Of a DNA stretch of 64,000 nt, positions 9,354-20,700 are shown in pieces. This stretch comes from RYN-428 sp035551995 (lineage in GTDB: Bacteria > Planctomycetota > Phycisphaerae > Tepidisphaerales > Tepidisphaeraceae). The stretch covers positions 14,712 through 78,711 of the forward strand of contig DASZME010000074.1 of assembly GCA_035551995.1 (NCBI GenBank). Direction: 5' to 3'. Below the pieces are notes generated by a model that was not told the origin of the DNA, did not search any database, and saw only the letters and a list, made by a program, of their open reading frames with translations. Made by a program: the position numbers and the translations under genes. The stretch's first letter is position 1. Every line of letters begins with the position of its first letter.

Positions 9354-10208
9354 CTAAACCGCCGCCGGCGCACCTTCCTTCATGGGCGCCGCCAGGTTCA
9401 GCGATGCGTGTTCATAGGTCCTGCGATGCTCGTCCGGCGCCGCCACGATGTCGATGTCGTCCGCGGCCGACGCCTGTTCGACCAGAATCTTCTTCTGGCG
9501 GATCAATTCGAGCAGCGCCAGAAAAACGCCCACCATCTCGCTTCGATTTTTGCGGCCTTCGATCAGTTGCCGCAGCGTAAGTTTTTTCTCGCGTTTGAGC
9601 CGATCTTCGATATCCGCCGCGTGAAGGTCGATCGGCGTGTCGTCGTAGGTGACCTCATGATATCGCGGCTTGCGGACGCCGACCTCCTTCATAAGCCGAT
9701 CGAACGCCGCCAGCAGATCCCACATCTGCACCTCTTCCAAATCGATCGGCGGCAGATCGTCCTCTCCCACGTCGCGCAACGCCGGATACCGCGCGTAACG
9801 ATTGGCGTGCGTGACATGCCGGCGTTCGAGCGCGTTGGCCGAGTCCTTAATTCGCTTGTATTCCAGAAGCTGCTGCACGAGTTCCAGTCGGGGGTCGGCC
9901 AACTCGGCCGCCGCCGACGATTCCCCTTTTTCCCCCGGGGCCTGCCGCGGCAGAAGCATCGCCGACTTGATTTCCATCAGCGTCGCCGCCATCACCAGAA
10001 AATCGCCGGCGACGTTGATGTCCAGTCCATCGGCGTCTTTTAGGCCGCGAAGCATGTGAACATATTCGACATAGGTCGTGGTGATGCGCGCAATCGGAAT
10101 GTCGTAAATATCCAATTCGTCGCGCTTGAGCAGGTAGAGCAGCAGATCGAGCGGGCCGTTATAGACGTCCAACTCAACGCGATATTCCTGGTGGGCGACT
10201 TGTTCCAC
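9354..10208 (-). CDS. scpA: Segregation and condensation protein A (ScpA)
   Basis: A 284-aa kleisin subunit of the Smc-ScpAB condensin. The N-terminal YRVELDVYNGPLDLLLYLL and DIYDIPIARIT motifs bind the SMC neck. The middle is low-complexity, and the C-terminal winged-helix segment includes RSEMVGVFLALLELIRQKKI. GTG at 10208 has AAGGA eight bases upstream and places the conserved N-terminus correctly. Its usual partner scpB is not next to it. Confidence 0.92.
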   Translation of the reverse strand: MEQVAHQEYRVELDVYNGPLDLLLYLLKRDELDIYDIPIARITTTYVEYVHMLRGLKDADGLDINVAGDFLVMAATLMEIKSAMLLPRQAPGEKGESSAAAELADPRLELVQQLLEYKRIKDSANALERRHVTHANRYARYPALRDVGEDDLPPIDLEEVQMWDLLAAFDRLMKEVGVRKPRYHEVTYDDTPIDLHAADIEDRLKREKKLTLRQLIEGRKNRSEMVGVFLALLELIRQKKILVEQASAADDIDIVAAPDEHRRTYEHASLNLAAPMKEGAPAAV

Positions 10209-10320
10209 AAACCATCCTTGGTTGAAGCCGACGACGATTCTAAGGCATGGGCGGCAGGTGTCCAGCAATCAGTTCGCCGGCGAAACCCGCGTCGCAAAAA
10301 AACATGCGCGCGACCGGCGA

Positions 10321-13300
10321 TCATTTCACGGTAAGGGTGGCCGCGCCGGAGATCGCCGTGCCGGCGGAGTTGGTGAAGATCACGCGATATTTGCGGCCGC
10401 TTTCCGCGGTGGTCGTGGTGAATGTATAGCTGGCCGAGGTCGCGCCGCCGATGTCGGCCCACGTCGAGCCGCCGTCGGCGCTGAGCTGCCATTGGATCGT
10501 CGGCGCCGGATTGCCGGACGCGGCGACCGTGAACGTGACCGAATGGCCGTGGACGATGGATTGGCTGGCTGGCTGCTTGGTGACGGCGGGGGCGACCAAG
10601 GCGGCGACCTTCAAGGTCGCGGCGTTTGTCGTGGCGGCGCCTTTGGCGTTGGTGAAAACCGCGCGGTATTTATATCCGTTGACGGCAAGGGTCGCGGGCA
10701 AGCTGTAGGTCGCCGCGGTGGCGCCGGAGATTGGGGCCCAGGTCGTCCCGCCGTCAATGCTGAGTTGCCATTGAACGGCGGGCGCGGGATTTCCATTGGC
10801 CGCGGCGGTGAAGGTTACGGCGGCGCCGACGTTTACGCTGGCGCTGGCGGGTTGCTTGGTGATGACCGGGGCAAAGAGCACGGTGAGTATCGCCGAGCCG
10901 GAAATCGACGCGCCGTTGGAATTCGTGAAAACGGCGCGATAGCGATAGCCGCTTTGCGGCGTCGTCGGCTTAAACGTATAAGCAGGCGCGGTTGCTCCCG
11001 GCACGTTCGCCCAGGTTGATCCGCCGTCGGCGCTGACCTGCCACTGCACGGTCGGCGTTGGATTGCCAGTCCCCGAAGCGGTAAACGTGGCATATTGCCC
11101 GGCGATCGCCGTCTGGTTCGACGGAATGGCGATCACCGTTGGTGGCGGCGCGTTTTTCACGTTCTCGTTGAACGCCGCACTCGCGCTTGCCGCGAAATCG
11201 TGATCCCCACCATAAATGGCCACAACGCTATGGCTGCCGGGCGTCAGCGAAGATGTCGTGTAGGCGCCAACGCCTCCGTTCAAAGCGATCGGCGAACCGG
11301 CGATGTTCCCGTCGATCTGGAACTGCACGGTTCCGGTTTCGCCGGCGCCGGTCGCGGGTGTAACGGTGGCCGTTAGCGTGACTGTCTGGCCGGCGTTCGG
11401 GGAGGCGTTGCTCGACGTGACGACGGTGGAAGTCGGCGCCGTGATGACGTCGATCAGCGCCGACGCCGTCGCGCCGGTGTAATCGGCCGTATCGGTCGGC
11501 GTGAAAGCGACGGAGAGAAGCTGGTTATCGCCCACGCCAAGGACCGCGCCGGCCGCGGGGGTATACACGAACGTGCCTGATACAGGACTGGTCGCATTCA
11601 GCTGTGTCATGCTAAGCACGGCGCCATATGTGATCGGCGATGGATCGGTCCAGACGATCGCCGGCGTCGCGGGCCTGAGGATGACATCGATCGTGGCCGA
11701 CGCGGCGGCGCCGGTGTAGTCGACGGCGTCCGCCGGGGTGAAAATCGCCGAAAGCATTTGGCCGTTCCCCGGATCGAGCACCGTACCCGCGGCCGGGGTG
11801 TAAGCGAAGGCGCCGGGCACGGAACTGGTCGCGTCTAACTGCGCGGCGCCGAGGGCCGTGCCGTAGATGATGGCCGAAGAAGGCGCCCACCTCAGCGTCG
11901 GCGTCGCCGGGAGAATGTCGATGGTGATCGACGCGGTCGCGACGGCGTAATCAATCGTGTCGGTCGGCGTGAAAGTCACCGAAACGTTTTGGGCGGCGCC
12001 CGCGCCCAAAATCGTACCGGCCGCCGGACTGTAAACAAAGACGCCGGGGATCGACGCCGCCGCGTTTAACTGAGCCGAATCAAGCGCCGTTCCATATACG
12101 ATCGCGGAAGGATTTGGCCAGGAGATCACCGACGGCGCCGGTGCGATCACCTTGATCGTGACCGACGCGGTCGCGCTGGCGTAGTCCACCGTATCGAACG
12201 GCGTAAACGTGACGGATAGGGTCTGATCGTCCCCCGCGGCCAGAACCGTGCCGAGCGACGGTGTATAGACAAAGGCGCCGGGGATCGGCGGCGCCGTCGC
12301 ATCCAGTTGACCGGCGCCAAGCGCAACGCCCAGCGGAATGCTCGATGGAGCCGCCCAGATAATGGCCGGCGTCGCCGGCGGCCAACTGACGGATGTACTT
12401 CCCGGCGGCGTCGGCGGGATGAACGGTTGACCCGCGGCCCCCGCCGCGAAGGGGACCGCGCCGTACTCATACGCGCCGCTGTCGGGCGCCGAGCCGGTGT
12501 AGTTTGCCGTGTACGGCAATTCGGCGATGCCGGCGTTAATGGCCGCCGATGACGCCGACAACTGGTAGTTCTCCTGGGCCGCGTTCACGAACGCGGGATT
12601 GGTCGTACCGGCTACGTTATTCGTTTGGATCGCGCCCGATCCGATCATGGTGGCGCCGACGAAGATATTGCCGGTGAGGGCGCTGCCGGTCATATCTTCA
12701 TTGCCGCTGGATTCCAAGGCATATTGCGTGCCGACGAAGGTGTTGTTGACGATCAGATTATCCCACGAAGGCGGATTGAGCTTCAGCGCGAAGTCGCAGT
12801 CGAAAACGAGATTGTGATCGACGATGAAATCTTGCGAGCCGTTGTCCATGTAGATTCCCGACGCCCCATAGCCGGCGGTATGAATGCCGTAGACGACGTT
12901 GTAGCTGATTTCCGTTCCGTCGGCGTCGGTTCCCCAGGTATAGATTCCGCCGAGATCGGTCGTCTGAAGTCCGACCGTATGTACGACGTTGTGCGAGATG
13001 AGCGAATCGCAGGTATATCGCGAGACGATGCCGGACCGGCCGGCATTGTAGATCGTGTTGTTGAGGATGGTTTCGCCGCTGCCGATCGAAGAGATGCCGG
13101 CCTCGTCGCCGGCTTCGTAATCGACGTCGTGAATGACGGTGTTTTCGACGGTGTTGCCGGATCCGCCGAGAAACACGCCGTCGCCGGAGCTGAAGGCGAC
13201 CGTGCTGTTTTCCAAGACGTTGGCGGTTCCGTCAAGAATGATGCCGGTGGTATGGGGATGAAGCTTGGCGCCCCACGGATCAAGCGTATCGGGCGTGATG

Positions 13301-14358
13301 CCGATGGATTGCGAGACGTACTGGGCGCTGATGCCGTTAAGGACGTTATTGCTTGAGTTTGCGTCGGTATTGATCGTACAAGCGAAGAGATCGATGCCCG
13401 TTACGTCGATGTCGGATAAGCCGCTGAGATCGAAGCCATAATCGCGCGCCTTGGCTTCGATCGAATGATTGGCCGGGCTATCGCCGGACGGGTCCCACAG
13501 GTAAAGATTTCCGCTGACTGGATCGCGATACCATTCCCCGGCCGAATCGAGCGCCTTGAAATTGCCGACGATGTAAAAGCGATTCCCCGCCTTGGGTACC
13601 TGATAGCTGGTTTCCTGATAGTAGGAAACGGTGATGGAGCCGGGAGACGAAGCGGTGATTAAACCGGCTTGATCCAGCCACTCCTGCCCCGCCGCGATGT
13701 GGGCGATCGATCCGACCCAGGTTCCCGCCGTCTGGCTCAGCGACGCGTTGGAGATCGTAATTGTCGTAAGCCCCGTGGAGGCATTGATTGCGCCGGCGCT
13801 GACCTTGGTTGCTGTCGCCCACGTCGGCGTCGAGATATTGGCCGGGGCGATCGACGTGGAACTCGTGGCGGCGACGTCGGCGGGCGTATTCGGCCACCGC
13901 GCCTCGTTGACCATGGTTCCATCGACGAAGACCTGGTTGTTTCCCTCGCCCAGATCCCATGACAGCGGCGACGAATAAGTGGCGCCCTGATACAAGGACC
14001 AGCCGGTAACGGGATCGGCGCCGTCGATCGTGACCGATTGCCCGTGGTAAGGCTCGAAGGTTATCGGCGCGCCCGGCGTGCCGCCGGTGGGCGGAGTCAC
14101 GGTCTCATGATAGACGCCGCCCATGATATAGACCGTATCGCCCGGCCCAGCGACGTTCGCCGCCGCCTGGATCGTGGCGAAGGGCTGGTTGAGCGAACCG
14201 TTGTTGGTCGGGACGCCGGTCGTGGCGACATACCAGGCCGTGAGCAGGCGGCGCGCTTCCAGCGCCTCGATCGCCGCGCGCCGCGCGAGCGATTTCTCGA
14301 AGCTTGCTTTCGACGATTTCCGCCGGCTGGATATCATTTCGACCAACGCGCTCGACAT
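10321..14358 (-). CDS. Giant exported protein: LEPR-XLL motif, beta-helix and Ig-like repeats
   Basis: A 1345-aa surface or secreted protein. Residues about 28-40 carry IEALEARRLL, a LEPR-XLL-type motif found at the N-terminus of exported planctomycete proteins. Residues about 45-640 form a right-handed parallel beta-helix (repeated N-x-V/I-x-x-N-T/V rungs) of the kind seen in polysaccharide lyases. About 655-975 holds four tandem repeats with the FVYTPAAGTVL and LSVTFTPTDT consensus. About 976-1065 is a bacterial Ig-like Big_3-type domain. About 1070-1345 has three Ig-fold repeats with VQWQ-SADGGSTWA. No catalytic residues can be assigned. The start is uncertain between nearby GTG/ATG codons. 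Confidence 0.85.
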   Translation of the reverse strand: MSSALVEMISSRRKSSKASFEKSLARRAAIEALEARRLLTAWYVATTGVPTNNGSLNQPFATIQAAANVAGPGDTVYIMGGVYHETVTPPTGGTPGAPITFEPYHGQSVTIDGADPVTGWSLYQGATYSSPLSWDLGEGNNQVFVDGTMVNEARWPNTPADVAATSSTSIAPANISTPTWATATKVSAGAINASTGLTTITISNASLSQTAGTWVGSIAHIAAGQEWLDQAGLITASSPGSITVSYYQETSYQVPKAGNRFYIVGNFKALDSAGEWYRDPVSGNLYLWDPSGDSPANHSIEAKARDYGFDLSGLSDIDVTGIDLFACTINTDANSSNNVLNGISAQYVSQSIGITPDTLDPWGAKLHPHTTGIILDGTANVLENSTVAFSSGDGVFLGGSGNTVENTVIHDVDYEAGDEAGISSIGSGETILNNTIYNAGRSGIVSRYTCDSLISHNVVHTVGLQTTDLGGIYTWGTDADGTEISYNVVYGIHTAGYGASGIYMDNGSQDFIVDHNLVFDCDFALKLNPPSWDNLIVNNTFVGTQYALESSGNEDMTGSALTGNIFVGATMIGSGAIQTNNVAGTTNPAFVNAAQENYQLSASSAAINAGIAELPYTANYTGSAPDSGAYEYGAVPFAAGAAGQPFIPPTPPGSTSVSWPPATPAIIWAAPSSIPLGVALGAGQLDATAPPIPGAFVYTPSLGTVLAAGDDQTLSVTFTPFDTVDYASATASVTIKVIAPAPSVISWPNPSAIVYGTALDSAQLNAAASIPGVFVYSPAAGTILGAGAAQNVSVTFTPTDTIDYAVATASITIDILPATPTLRWAPSSAIIYGTALGAAQLDATSSVPGAFAYTPAAGTVLDPGNGQMLSAIFTPADAVDYTGAAASATIDVILRPATPAIVWTDPSPITYGAVLSMTQLNATSPVSGTFVYTPAAGAVLGVGDNQLLSVAFTPTDTADYTGATASALIDVITAPTSTVVTSSNASPNAGQTVTLTATVTPATGAGETGTVQFQIDGNIAGSPIALNGGVGAYTTSSLTPGSHSVVAIYGGDHDFAASASAAFNENVKNAPPPTVIAIPSNQTAIAGQYATFTASGTGNPTPTVQWQVSADGGSTWANVPGATAPAYTFKPTTPQSGYRYRAVFTNSNGASISGSAILTVLFAPVITKQPASASVNVGAAVTFTAAANGNPAPAVQWQLSIDGGTTWAPISGATAATYSLPATLAVNGYKYRAVFTNAKGAATTNAATLKVAALVAPAVTKQPASQSIVHGHSVTFTVAASGNPAPTIQWQLSADGGSTWADIGGATSASYTFTTTTAESGRKYRVIFTNSAGTAISGAATLTVK

Positions 14359-14540
14359 CACCCGAAATATATATCCGAGAACCGGGGACGTGATCCAAAT
14401 CGGCTCCGATAATGCTTATTTTGCGCCCCGCGCGTAAATCTGCGACAAAGCTTCGTTCTGCAACGTCTATCGGTATCTCCGCCCGCCACGGCGCCGCCGC
14501 GAACTGGCCCAAGACTCCCTCTTAAGGTCGATGGATAATC

Positions 14541-17500
14541 CTACATCCCGGTTCCGGGATGGGGATGAAAGGGGAACGCGTGGGGCGGTTGTGCGACATG
14601 CGGCGTCTCGTTGGCGATCCAAAGCCGCAGCCGATCCAGATAAAGATAAACGACCGGCGTCGTATAGAGGGTTAAGATCTGGCTGAAGATCAATCCCCCG
14701 ACAATGGCGACGCCCAGCGGCTTGCGCATCTCGGCGCCGGTCCCGGCGCCGATGGCCAGCGGAAGGGCGCCGAGCAAGGCGGCCATCGTGGTCATGATGA
14801 TCGGCCGAAAGCGCAGGAGGCACGCCTGGAAGATGGCGTCGCGCGACGACGAGCCCTGCTTTCGCTCGGCGTCGAGGGCGAAATCGACGAGCATGATCGC
14901 GTTTTTCTTGACGATTCCGATCAGGAGGATGATCCCGATCATCCCCATCACGTCCAGGCCCATGCCGCTGAACATCAGCGCCAGCAGCGCGCCGACGCCG
15001 GCCGAGGGAAGGGTGGAGATGATGGTGAGCGGATGGATATAGCTTTCGTAGAGAATGCCCAAGACGATGTAGACGGTGACCAGCGCGCCGAGGATGAGCC
15101 ATTTCTCGTTGACCAGGGATGATTGAAACGCCTGGGCGCTGCCGGAGAAATTGCCGTGGATCGTCGCGGGAAGTCCCAGTTCCTGCTCGCCCTCCTGGAT
15201 TTCGGTCACGGCTTCTCCCAGCGAAAAGCCAGGCGTGAGATTGAACGAGATCGTGATGGACGGAAATTGGCTGGTGTGATTGACGGCAAGCGCGGTGGTC
15301 GTCGGCGCGTAGTGGGCGATGGCGCTGAGCGGAATCAGTTTGCCGGTGGTGCTGCCGACGTAAAGGTAGCGCAGGGCGTCGGGGTTCTGGAGAAACGCCT
15401 GGCCGACTTCCATGACGATGTGATATTGGTTCAGGGCCGTATACGTCGTCGAGACCTGGCGTTGGCCGAATGCGTCGTAAAGCGTGTTGTCGATGGCCGA
15501 CTGGGTAACGCCCAGGCGCATGGCGGTGGCGCGATCGACGACAAGCGTGGCGGAGAGGCCGCGGTCTTGCTGATCGCTGATGACGTCCACGACGCCGTGA
15601 AGTTTTCGCATCACGCCTTCGAGTTTTGGCGCCCATTCCTTGAGGTCTTCGAGGTTGTCGCCCTGGAGGGTGAATTGATATTGCGCGCTGCTGGCCCGGC
15701 CTCCGATGCGGAGATCCTGCACGCTTTGGAGGGTGAGCTTGGCGCCGGGGATTCGGTCGAGTTGTTTTCGCAGGCGGGCAATGACCTGATCGGCGCTGAG
15801 GGTGCGTTGTCCCATTGGGCGCAAGGTGATGAACGAGCGGGCTGAATTTAGCGCGCCGCCGGTATTGCCGCCGACAAACGCGTCAACGCCGGTTACGTCG
15901 GGGTCTTTGCCGACCACCGTGCAAAATTCCTTCAGGATGATATCCATCGCGCGAAACGACGTATCCTGATCGGCGAGAATCGATCCGATCAACCTGCCGG
16001 TGTCTTGCTGCGGGAAAAAGCCCTTGGGAATGTCGATATACAGAATCACCGTGAAAACGACCGTCAGCAGGGTGACGATCAAGGTAATCAGCGGATGGCG
16101 TAAGACCTTTGTCAGCGTCCACTCGTAGAAACCGAGCACCCGCTCGAAAAGATGCTCGGTAAAGCGGAACAGCCGCCCGTGTTTTTCCTCCCCTTTTCCC
16201 TTCAGGAGCCTGGCGCACATCATCGGCGTGGTGGTCAACGACACGACCAGCGACACCATCACCGCCACCGTCAAAACAACCGCGAACTCTCGAAACAGCC
16301 GTCCGACGATTCCGCCCAGCAGCAGGATCGGGATGAAGACCGCGACCAGCGAAATGCTGATGGACAAAACGGTGAACCCGATTTCCCTGGCGCCGCGCAG
16401 CGCCGCCTGCATCGGAGCCACGCCCTCTTCGATATGGCGCATGATGTTTTCGATCACCACGATGGCGTCGTCCACCACGAACCCGGTGCAGATGGTGAGG
16501 GCCATCAGCGAAAGATTGTCGATGCTGTAATGGCACAGGTACATGACGCCGAACGTCCCGATCAGCGAAACGGGAACGGCGACGCCCGGAATAACCGTCG
16601 CGCGGACGTTGCGCAGGAAGACGAAGACGACAAGAACGACCAGGGCCAGTGAAATCAGAAGCGTAATTTCGACGTCGTGAACGCTGGCGCGGATGGTGGT
16701 GGTGCGGTCCATGGCGATCGAAAGCCGCATGCCGGCGGGCACCTCGGCCTGCAGGGTATCCATGATGCGCAGCACGCGATCGACGGTGGCGATGATATTG
16801 GCGCCGGGCTGGCGGAAGATGACCAGCATGACGGCCGCGGACCCGCCGGGCGGGCCGCCCTTGTGCTCGTCGAGGCCGCCGGTGTGAACGTCTTCGATCG
16901 AGTCCTGCACGTTGGCGACATCGCTCATGCGCACGGGCGCGTTGTTGCGATAGGCGACGATCATCTTTTTGTACTGCGCCGCCTTGAGCAATTGATCGGT
17001 GGCGGCCAGCGTGTAGGTGTAGTTGGCGTCGGAGACCATTCCCTTTGGCGCGTTGGCGTTGGCGCCGGCGAGGGCGGTGCGAACGTTTTCAAGGCTCAGG
17101 CCGAAGTTGTTGATGAGGGTTGGATTGACGTCGATGCGCACGGCCGGCAACGCCCCGCCGCCCACGGTAACCTGCCCGACCCCTTCCACCTGCGACAGCT
17201 TTTGCTGGAGGATGGACGAAGCAGCGTCGTACATGGGGCCGCGGTCGTAGACCGCATGGGTTTCGCCCTCTTTGTCGGTGTACGTGTCGCTGGTCATCGC
17301 CAGAATCAGGATGGGCGCATCGGCGGGATTGACCTTGCGGTACGTTGGATTACTGGGCAGATTGGTGGGAAGTTCGCCGCGGGCGGCGTTGATGGCGGCC
17401 TGCACGTCGCGAGCGGCGGCGTCGATGTTGCGGCTGAGGTCAAACTGGAGCGTGACCGACGCCGTTCCCAGAAAACTGGATGACGTCATCTCCGTCACCC

Positions 17501-17726
17501 CGGCGATGCGCCCGAATTGCCGTTCCAGCGGCGTGGCCACCGCCGACGCCATCGTCTCGGGGCTGGCGCCGGGCAATTGCGCCGCCACCGAAATCGTCGG
17601 AAACTCCACCTGCGGCAACGGGGAAACCGGCAGGTAGAAATAGGCGATCGCGCCCGACAGCGTCAGGGCGATCGTCATCAGCGTCGTCGCCACCGGCCGA
17701 TGGATGAACGGCGTCGAGAGGCTCAT
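14541..17726 (-). CDS. mdtC: RND efflux permease, MdtC/MdtB type (second pump subunit)
   Basis: A 1061-aa inner-membrane RND transporter of normal length. It shows the N-terminal FIHRPVATTLMTIALTLSGAI helix, a SLIGTFGVMYL periplasm-to-membrane transition, GFVVDDAIVVIENI (TM4 with the proton-relay acidic pair), and C-terminal GIVKKNAIMLVDFAL and LRFRPIIMTTMAALLGALPL. Its start overlaps the stop of the upstream permease by 4 bp (ATGA), so translation is coupled. Paired, non-identical permeases plus one adaptor is the MdtABC/MuxABC architecture, which exports bile salts, novobiocin and metals in other bacteria. Confidence 0.93.
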   Translation of the reverse strand: MSLSTPFIHRPVATTLMTIALTLSGAIAYFYLPVSPLPQVEFPTISVAAQLPGASPETMASAVATPLERQFGRIAGVTEMTSSSFLGTASVTLQFDLSRNIDAAARDVQAAINAARGELPTNLPSNPTYRKVNPADAPILILAMTSDTYTDKEGETHAVYDRGPMYDAASSILQQKLSQVEGVGQVTVGGGALPAVRIDVNPTLINNFGLSLENVRTALAGANANAPKGMVSDANYTYTLAATDQLLKAAQYKKMIVAYRNNAPVRMSDVANVQDSIEDVHTGGLDEHKGGPPGGSAAVMLVIFRQPGANIIATVDRVLRIMDTLQAEVPAGMRLSIAMDRTTTIRASVHDVEITLLISLALVVLVVFVFLRNVRATVIPGVAVPVSLIGTFGVMYLCHYSIDNLSLMALTICTGFVVDDAIVVIENIMRHIEEGVAPMQAALRGAREIGFTVLSISISLVAVFIPILLLGGIVGRLFREFAVVLTVAVMVSLVVSLTTTPMMCARLLKGKGEEKHGRLFRFTEHLFERVLGFYEWTLTKVLRHPLITLIVTLLTVVFTVILYIDIPKGFFPQQDTGRLIGSILADQDTSFRAMDIILKEFCTVVGKDPDVTGVDAFVGGNTGGALNSARSFITLRPMGQRTLSADQVIARLRKQLDRIPGAKLTLQSVQDLRIGGRASSAQYQFTLQGDNLEDLKEWAPKLEGVMRKLHGVVDVISDQQDRGLSATLVVDRATAMRLGVTQSAIDNTLYDAFGQRQVSTTYTALNQYHIVMEVGQAFLQNPDALRYLYVGSTTGKLIPLSAIAHYAPTTTALAVNHTSQFPSITISFNLTPGFSLGEAVTEIQEGEQELGLPATIHGNFSGSAQAFQSSLVNEKWLILGALVTVYIVLGILYESYIHPLTIISTLPSAGVGALLALMFSGMGLDVMGMIGIILLIGIVKKNAIMLVDFALDAERKQGSSSRDAIFQACLLRFRPIIMTTMAALLGALPLAIGAGTGAEMRKPLGVAIVGGLIFSQILTLYTTPVVYLYLDRLRLWIANETPHVAQPPHAFPFHPHPGTGM

Positions 17727-20700
17727 ACCGCGGCCTCCACCGGGATCTCCTCTTCCGGCAGATCTTCCAACACCGGCCCGCCCGACGTCTGGCTTCCAAA
17801 TCGCCTGGCCAGCCGGTCAAACCAAAGATAAATCACCGGCGTCGTATAAAGCGTCAGCACCTGGCTGAAGATCAACCCGCCGATCATCGTGATGCCCAAT
17901 GGCCGGCGCAGTTCCGATCCCACGCCGGTCCCCAGCGCCAGCGGAACGCCGGCCAGCAGCGCCGCCATCGTGGTCATCATGATCGGCCGAAACCGCAGCA
18001 GGCACGCTTCAAAGATCGCCTCCTCCGGCGCCTTGCCTTCCTTGCGCTCGGCCTCGAGGGCGAAGTCGATCATCATGATGCCGTTCTTCTTCACGATGCC
18101 GATCAGCAGAATGATGCCGATCAGCGCGATCACGCTGAGTTCCTCATGGCAGATCAGCAGGGCCAGCAACGCCCCCACGCCCGCCGAGGGAAGCGTGGAA
18201 AGAATCGTCAGCGGATGCACATAGCTTTCGTACAACACGCCCAGGACGATATAGACAGTGACCAAAGCCGCGAGAATCAGCAATGGTTCATTGGTGAGAG
18301 AAGCGCGAAACGCCTCGGCCGTTCCCTGGAAACTGGTCTCGACGCTGGCCGGCATCTGCAAGTCGGTTTTGGCGGCGTTGATCGCGTTGACCGCGTCGCC
18401 CAGCGAGGCGTCCGGCGCGAGGTTAAACGAAACCGTGACCGCCGGGAATTGACCCTGGTGATTGCTCGACAGCGGCGCGTTTTCCGTCTGGAGCGCGGCA
18501 AACGTGCTGAGCGGAACCTCGCCGCCCTGCGCGGCCCGAATGAAAATATGCTCCAGGTCGATCGGCTTGGTCTGTAAGCCCGGCTTCACCTCCAACACCA
18601 CATGGTACTGATTCAGCTGGGTATAGATGGTCGTGATCTGCCGTTGGCCAAATGCGTCATATAGCGCGTCGTCGATGTTTTGCGCGGAGATGCCGAGGCG
18701 CGACGCGGTATCGCGGTCGATCGTCAGGCGAATTTGCAGCCCTTCGTTTGCCTGATCGCTGGCCACGTCGCGCAAAATGGAAATATCCTGGAGTTTCTCC
18801 ACGAATTTCGGGACCCACAACGCCAGTTCCTTTGGATCGGGATCTTCAAGGCTATATTGATATTGCGTGCGGCTGACGCGGTCTTCCACCGTCAAGTCCT
18901 GCACCGGCTGCATATACAGCGTCGCCCCCTCGACCTCCGCCAACTTCGGCTGCAATCGTCGAATCACCCCGCTGGCGTTGATCCCGCGAACGTCCAGCGG
19001 CTTGAGATTGATCTGGATACGCCCGCTGTTGGGCGTGGTGTTGGTTCCGTCCACGCCGATGAAAGACGAAACGCTCTCGACGGCCGGGTCCTGCAGAATG
19101 ACGCGGGCCAGCGCCTGCTGACGGTCGGCCATGGCGGGAAACGAGATGTCCTGGGCGGCCTCGGATATCCCCAGAATCACGCCCGTGTCCTGCACCGGGA
19201 AAAAGCCCTTGGGAACGACGATGTATAAGTAAATGGTCGCCACCAGCGTCGCGGCGGCGACCATTAAAGTGGCGAACTGATGCCGCAGGATGACGCGCAG
19301 GGTTTTGCCGTACCATCCGATGATCGTCTGAAATGCGTGCTCCGACGCGCGAAACAAAGCGCTCTGGCCCGCCTCGGGCCTGTGCTTGAGAATTTTCGCC
19401 GCCATCATCGGCGTCAGCGTCAGCGACACAAACGCCGACACCACGATCGTCACGCTCAGCGTCACCGCGAATTCACGAAATAACCGTCCCACGATATCGC
19501 CCATGAACAGCAGCGGAATCAGCACCGCGATCAGCGAAACGCTCAGGGAGATAATCGTAAAGCCGATCTGCTCGGACCCCTTTAACGCCGCCTGCAAGGG
19601 CGTTTCGCCTTCTTCGATGAAGCGGGCGATGTTTTCGATCATGACGATCGCGTCGTCCACCACGAAGCCGGTGGAAATGGTCAGCGCCATCAGCGTCAGG
19701 TTGTTTAAGCTGTAACCCAGCAGGTACATGATGGCGAACGTCCCCACCAGCGAAAGCGGCACCGCCACGCTGGGGATGATCGTGGCCGGCAGGTTGCGCA
19801 GGAACAGGAAGATCACCATCACCACCAGGCCGATGGTCAACAGAAGTTCGATCTGCACATCCCTGACCGAAGCGCGGATCGTGGTGGTCAGGTCGGTAAG
19901 CGTCGCGACCTTTACCGATGCCGGCAATGAAATCTGAAGCTGCGGCAGAAGCTTTTTCACGCGATCGACCACCTCGATCGTGTTGGCGCCGGGCTGGCGC
20001 TGAATGTTCATGATGACGGCCGGCTTTTCATTCATCCACGCGGCCAGATGCGAGTCTTCCGTCCCGTCCACGATCGTCGCCACGCTCGAAAGCTTCACCG
20101 GCGCCCCATCGCGATAGGCCACCACCAACTCGCGATACTGCCCCGCGGTCAGTAACTGATCATTGGCCGAAATGATGTAAGACTGGCGCTTGCCGTCCAG
20201 GCTCCCCTTCGCCTGATCGACATTTGCCGCGGCGATCGAACTGCGCACGTCATCCAGGTTGAGACCGAGCGACCCAAGGGCCATCGGGTTGGACTGAATG
20301 CGAATGGAGGGCTTCTGGCCTCCGCTGATGCTGACCAACCCCACGCCGGGAAGCTGCGATATTTTCTGCGCCAAACGGGTGTCGGCCAAATCCTCCACTT
20401 TCGACAACGGCATCGTGTCGGACGTCAGCCCGAGCGTGATGACCGGGGCGTCGGCGGGATTGGTTTTGCTGTAAATCGGCGGGTTGGGCAAATCCTTGGG
20501 AAGGTACGTCCCGGCGGCGTTGATGGCCGCCTGCACTTCCTGCTCGGCCACGTCGATGTTCAGCTCCAGGGCGAACTGAAGGGTGATGACCGAACAGCCG
20601 TACGAGCTGCTCGACGTCATCTGCGTCAATCCCGGCACCTGTCCGAATTGCCGCTCCAGGGGCGAGGTGACCGAAGAAGCCATGACATCGGGCGCGGCGC

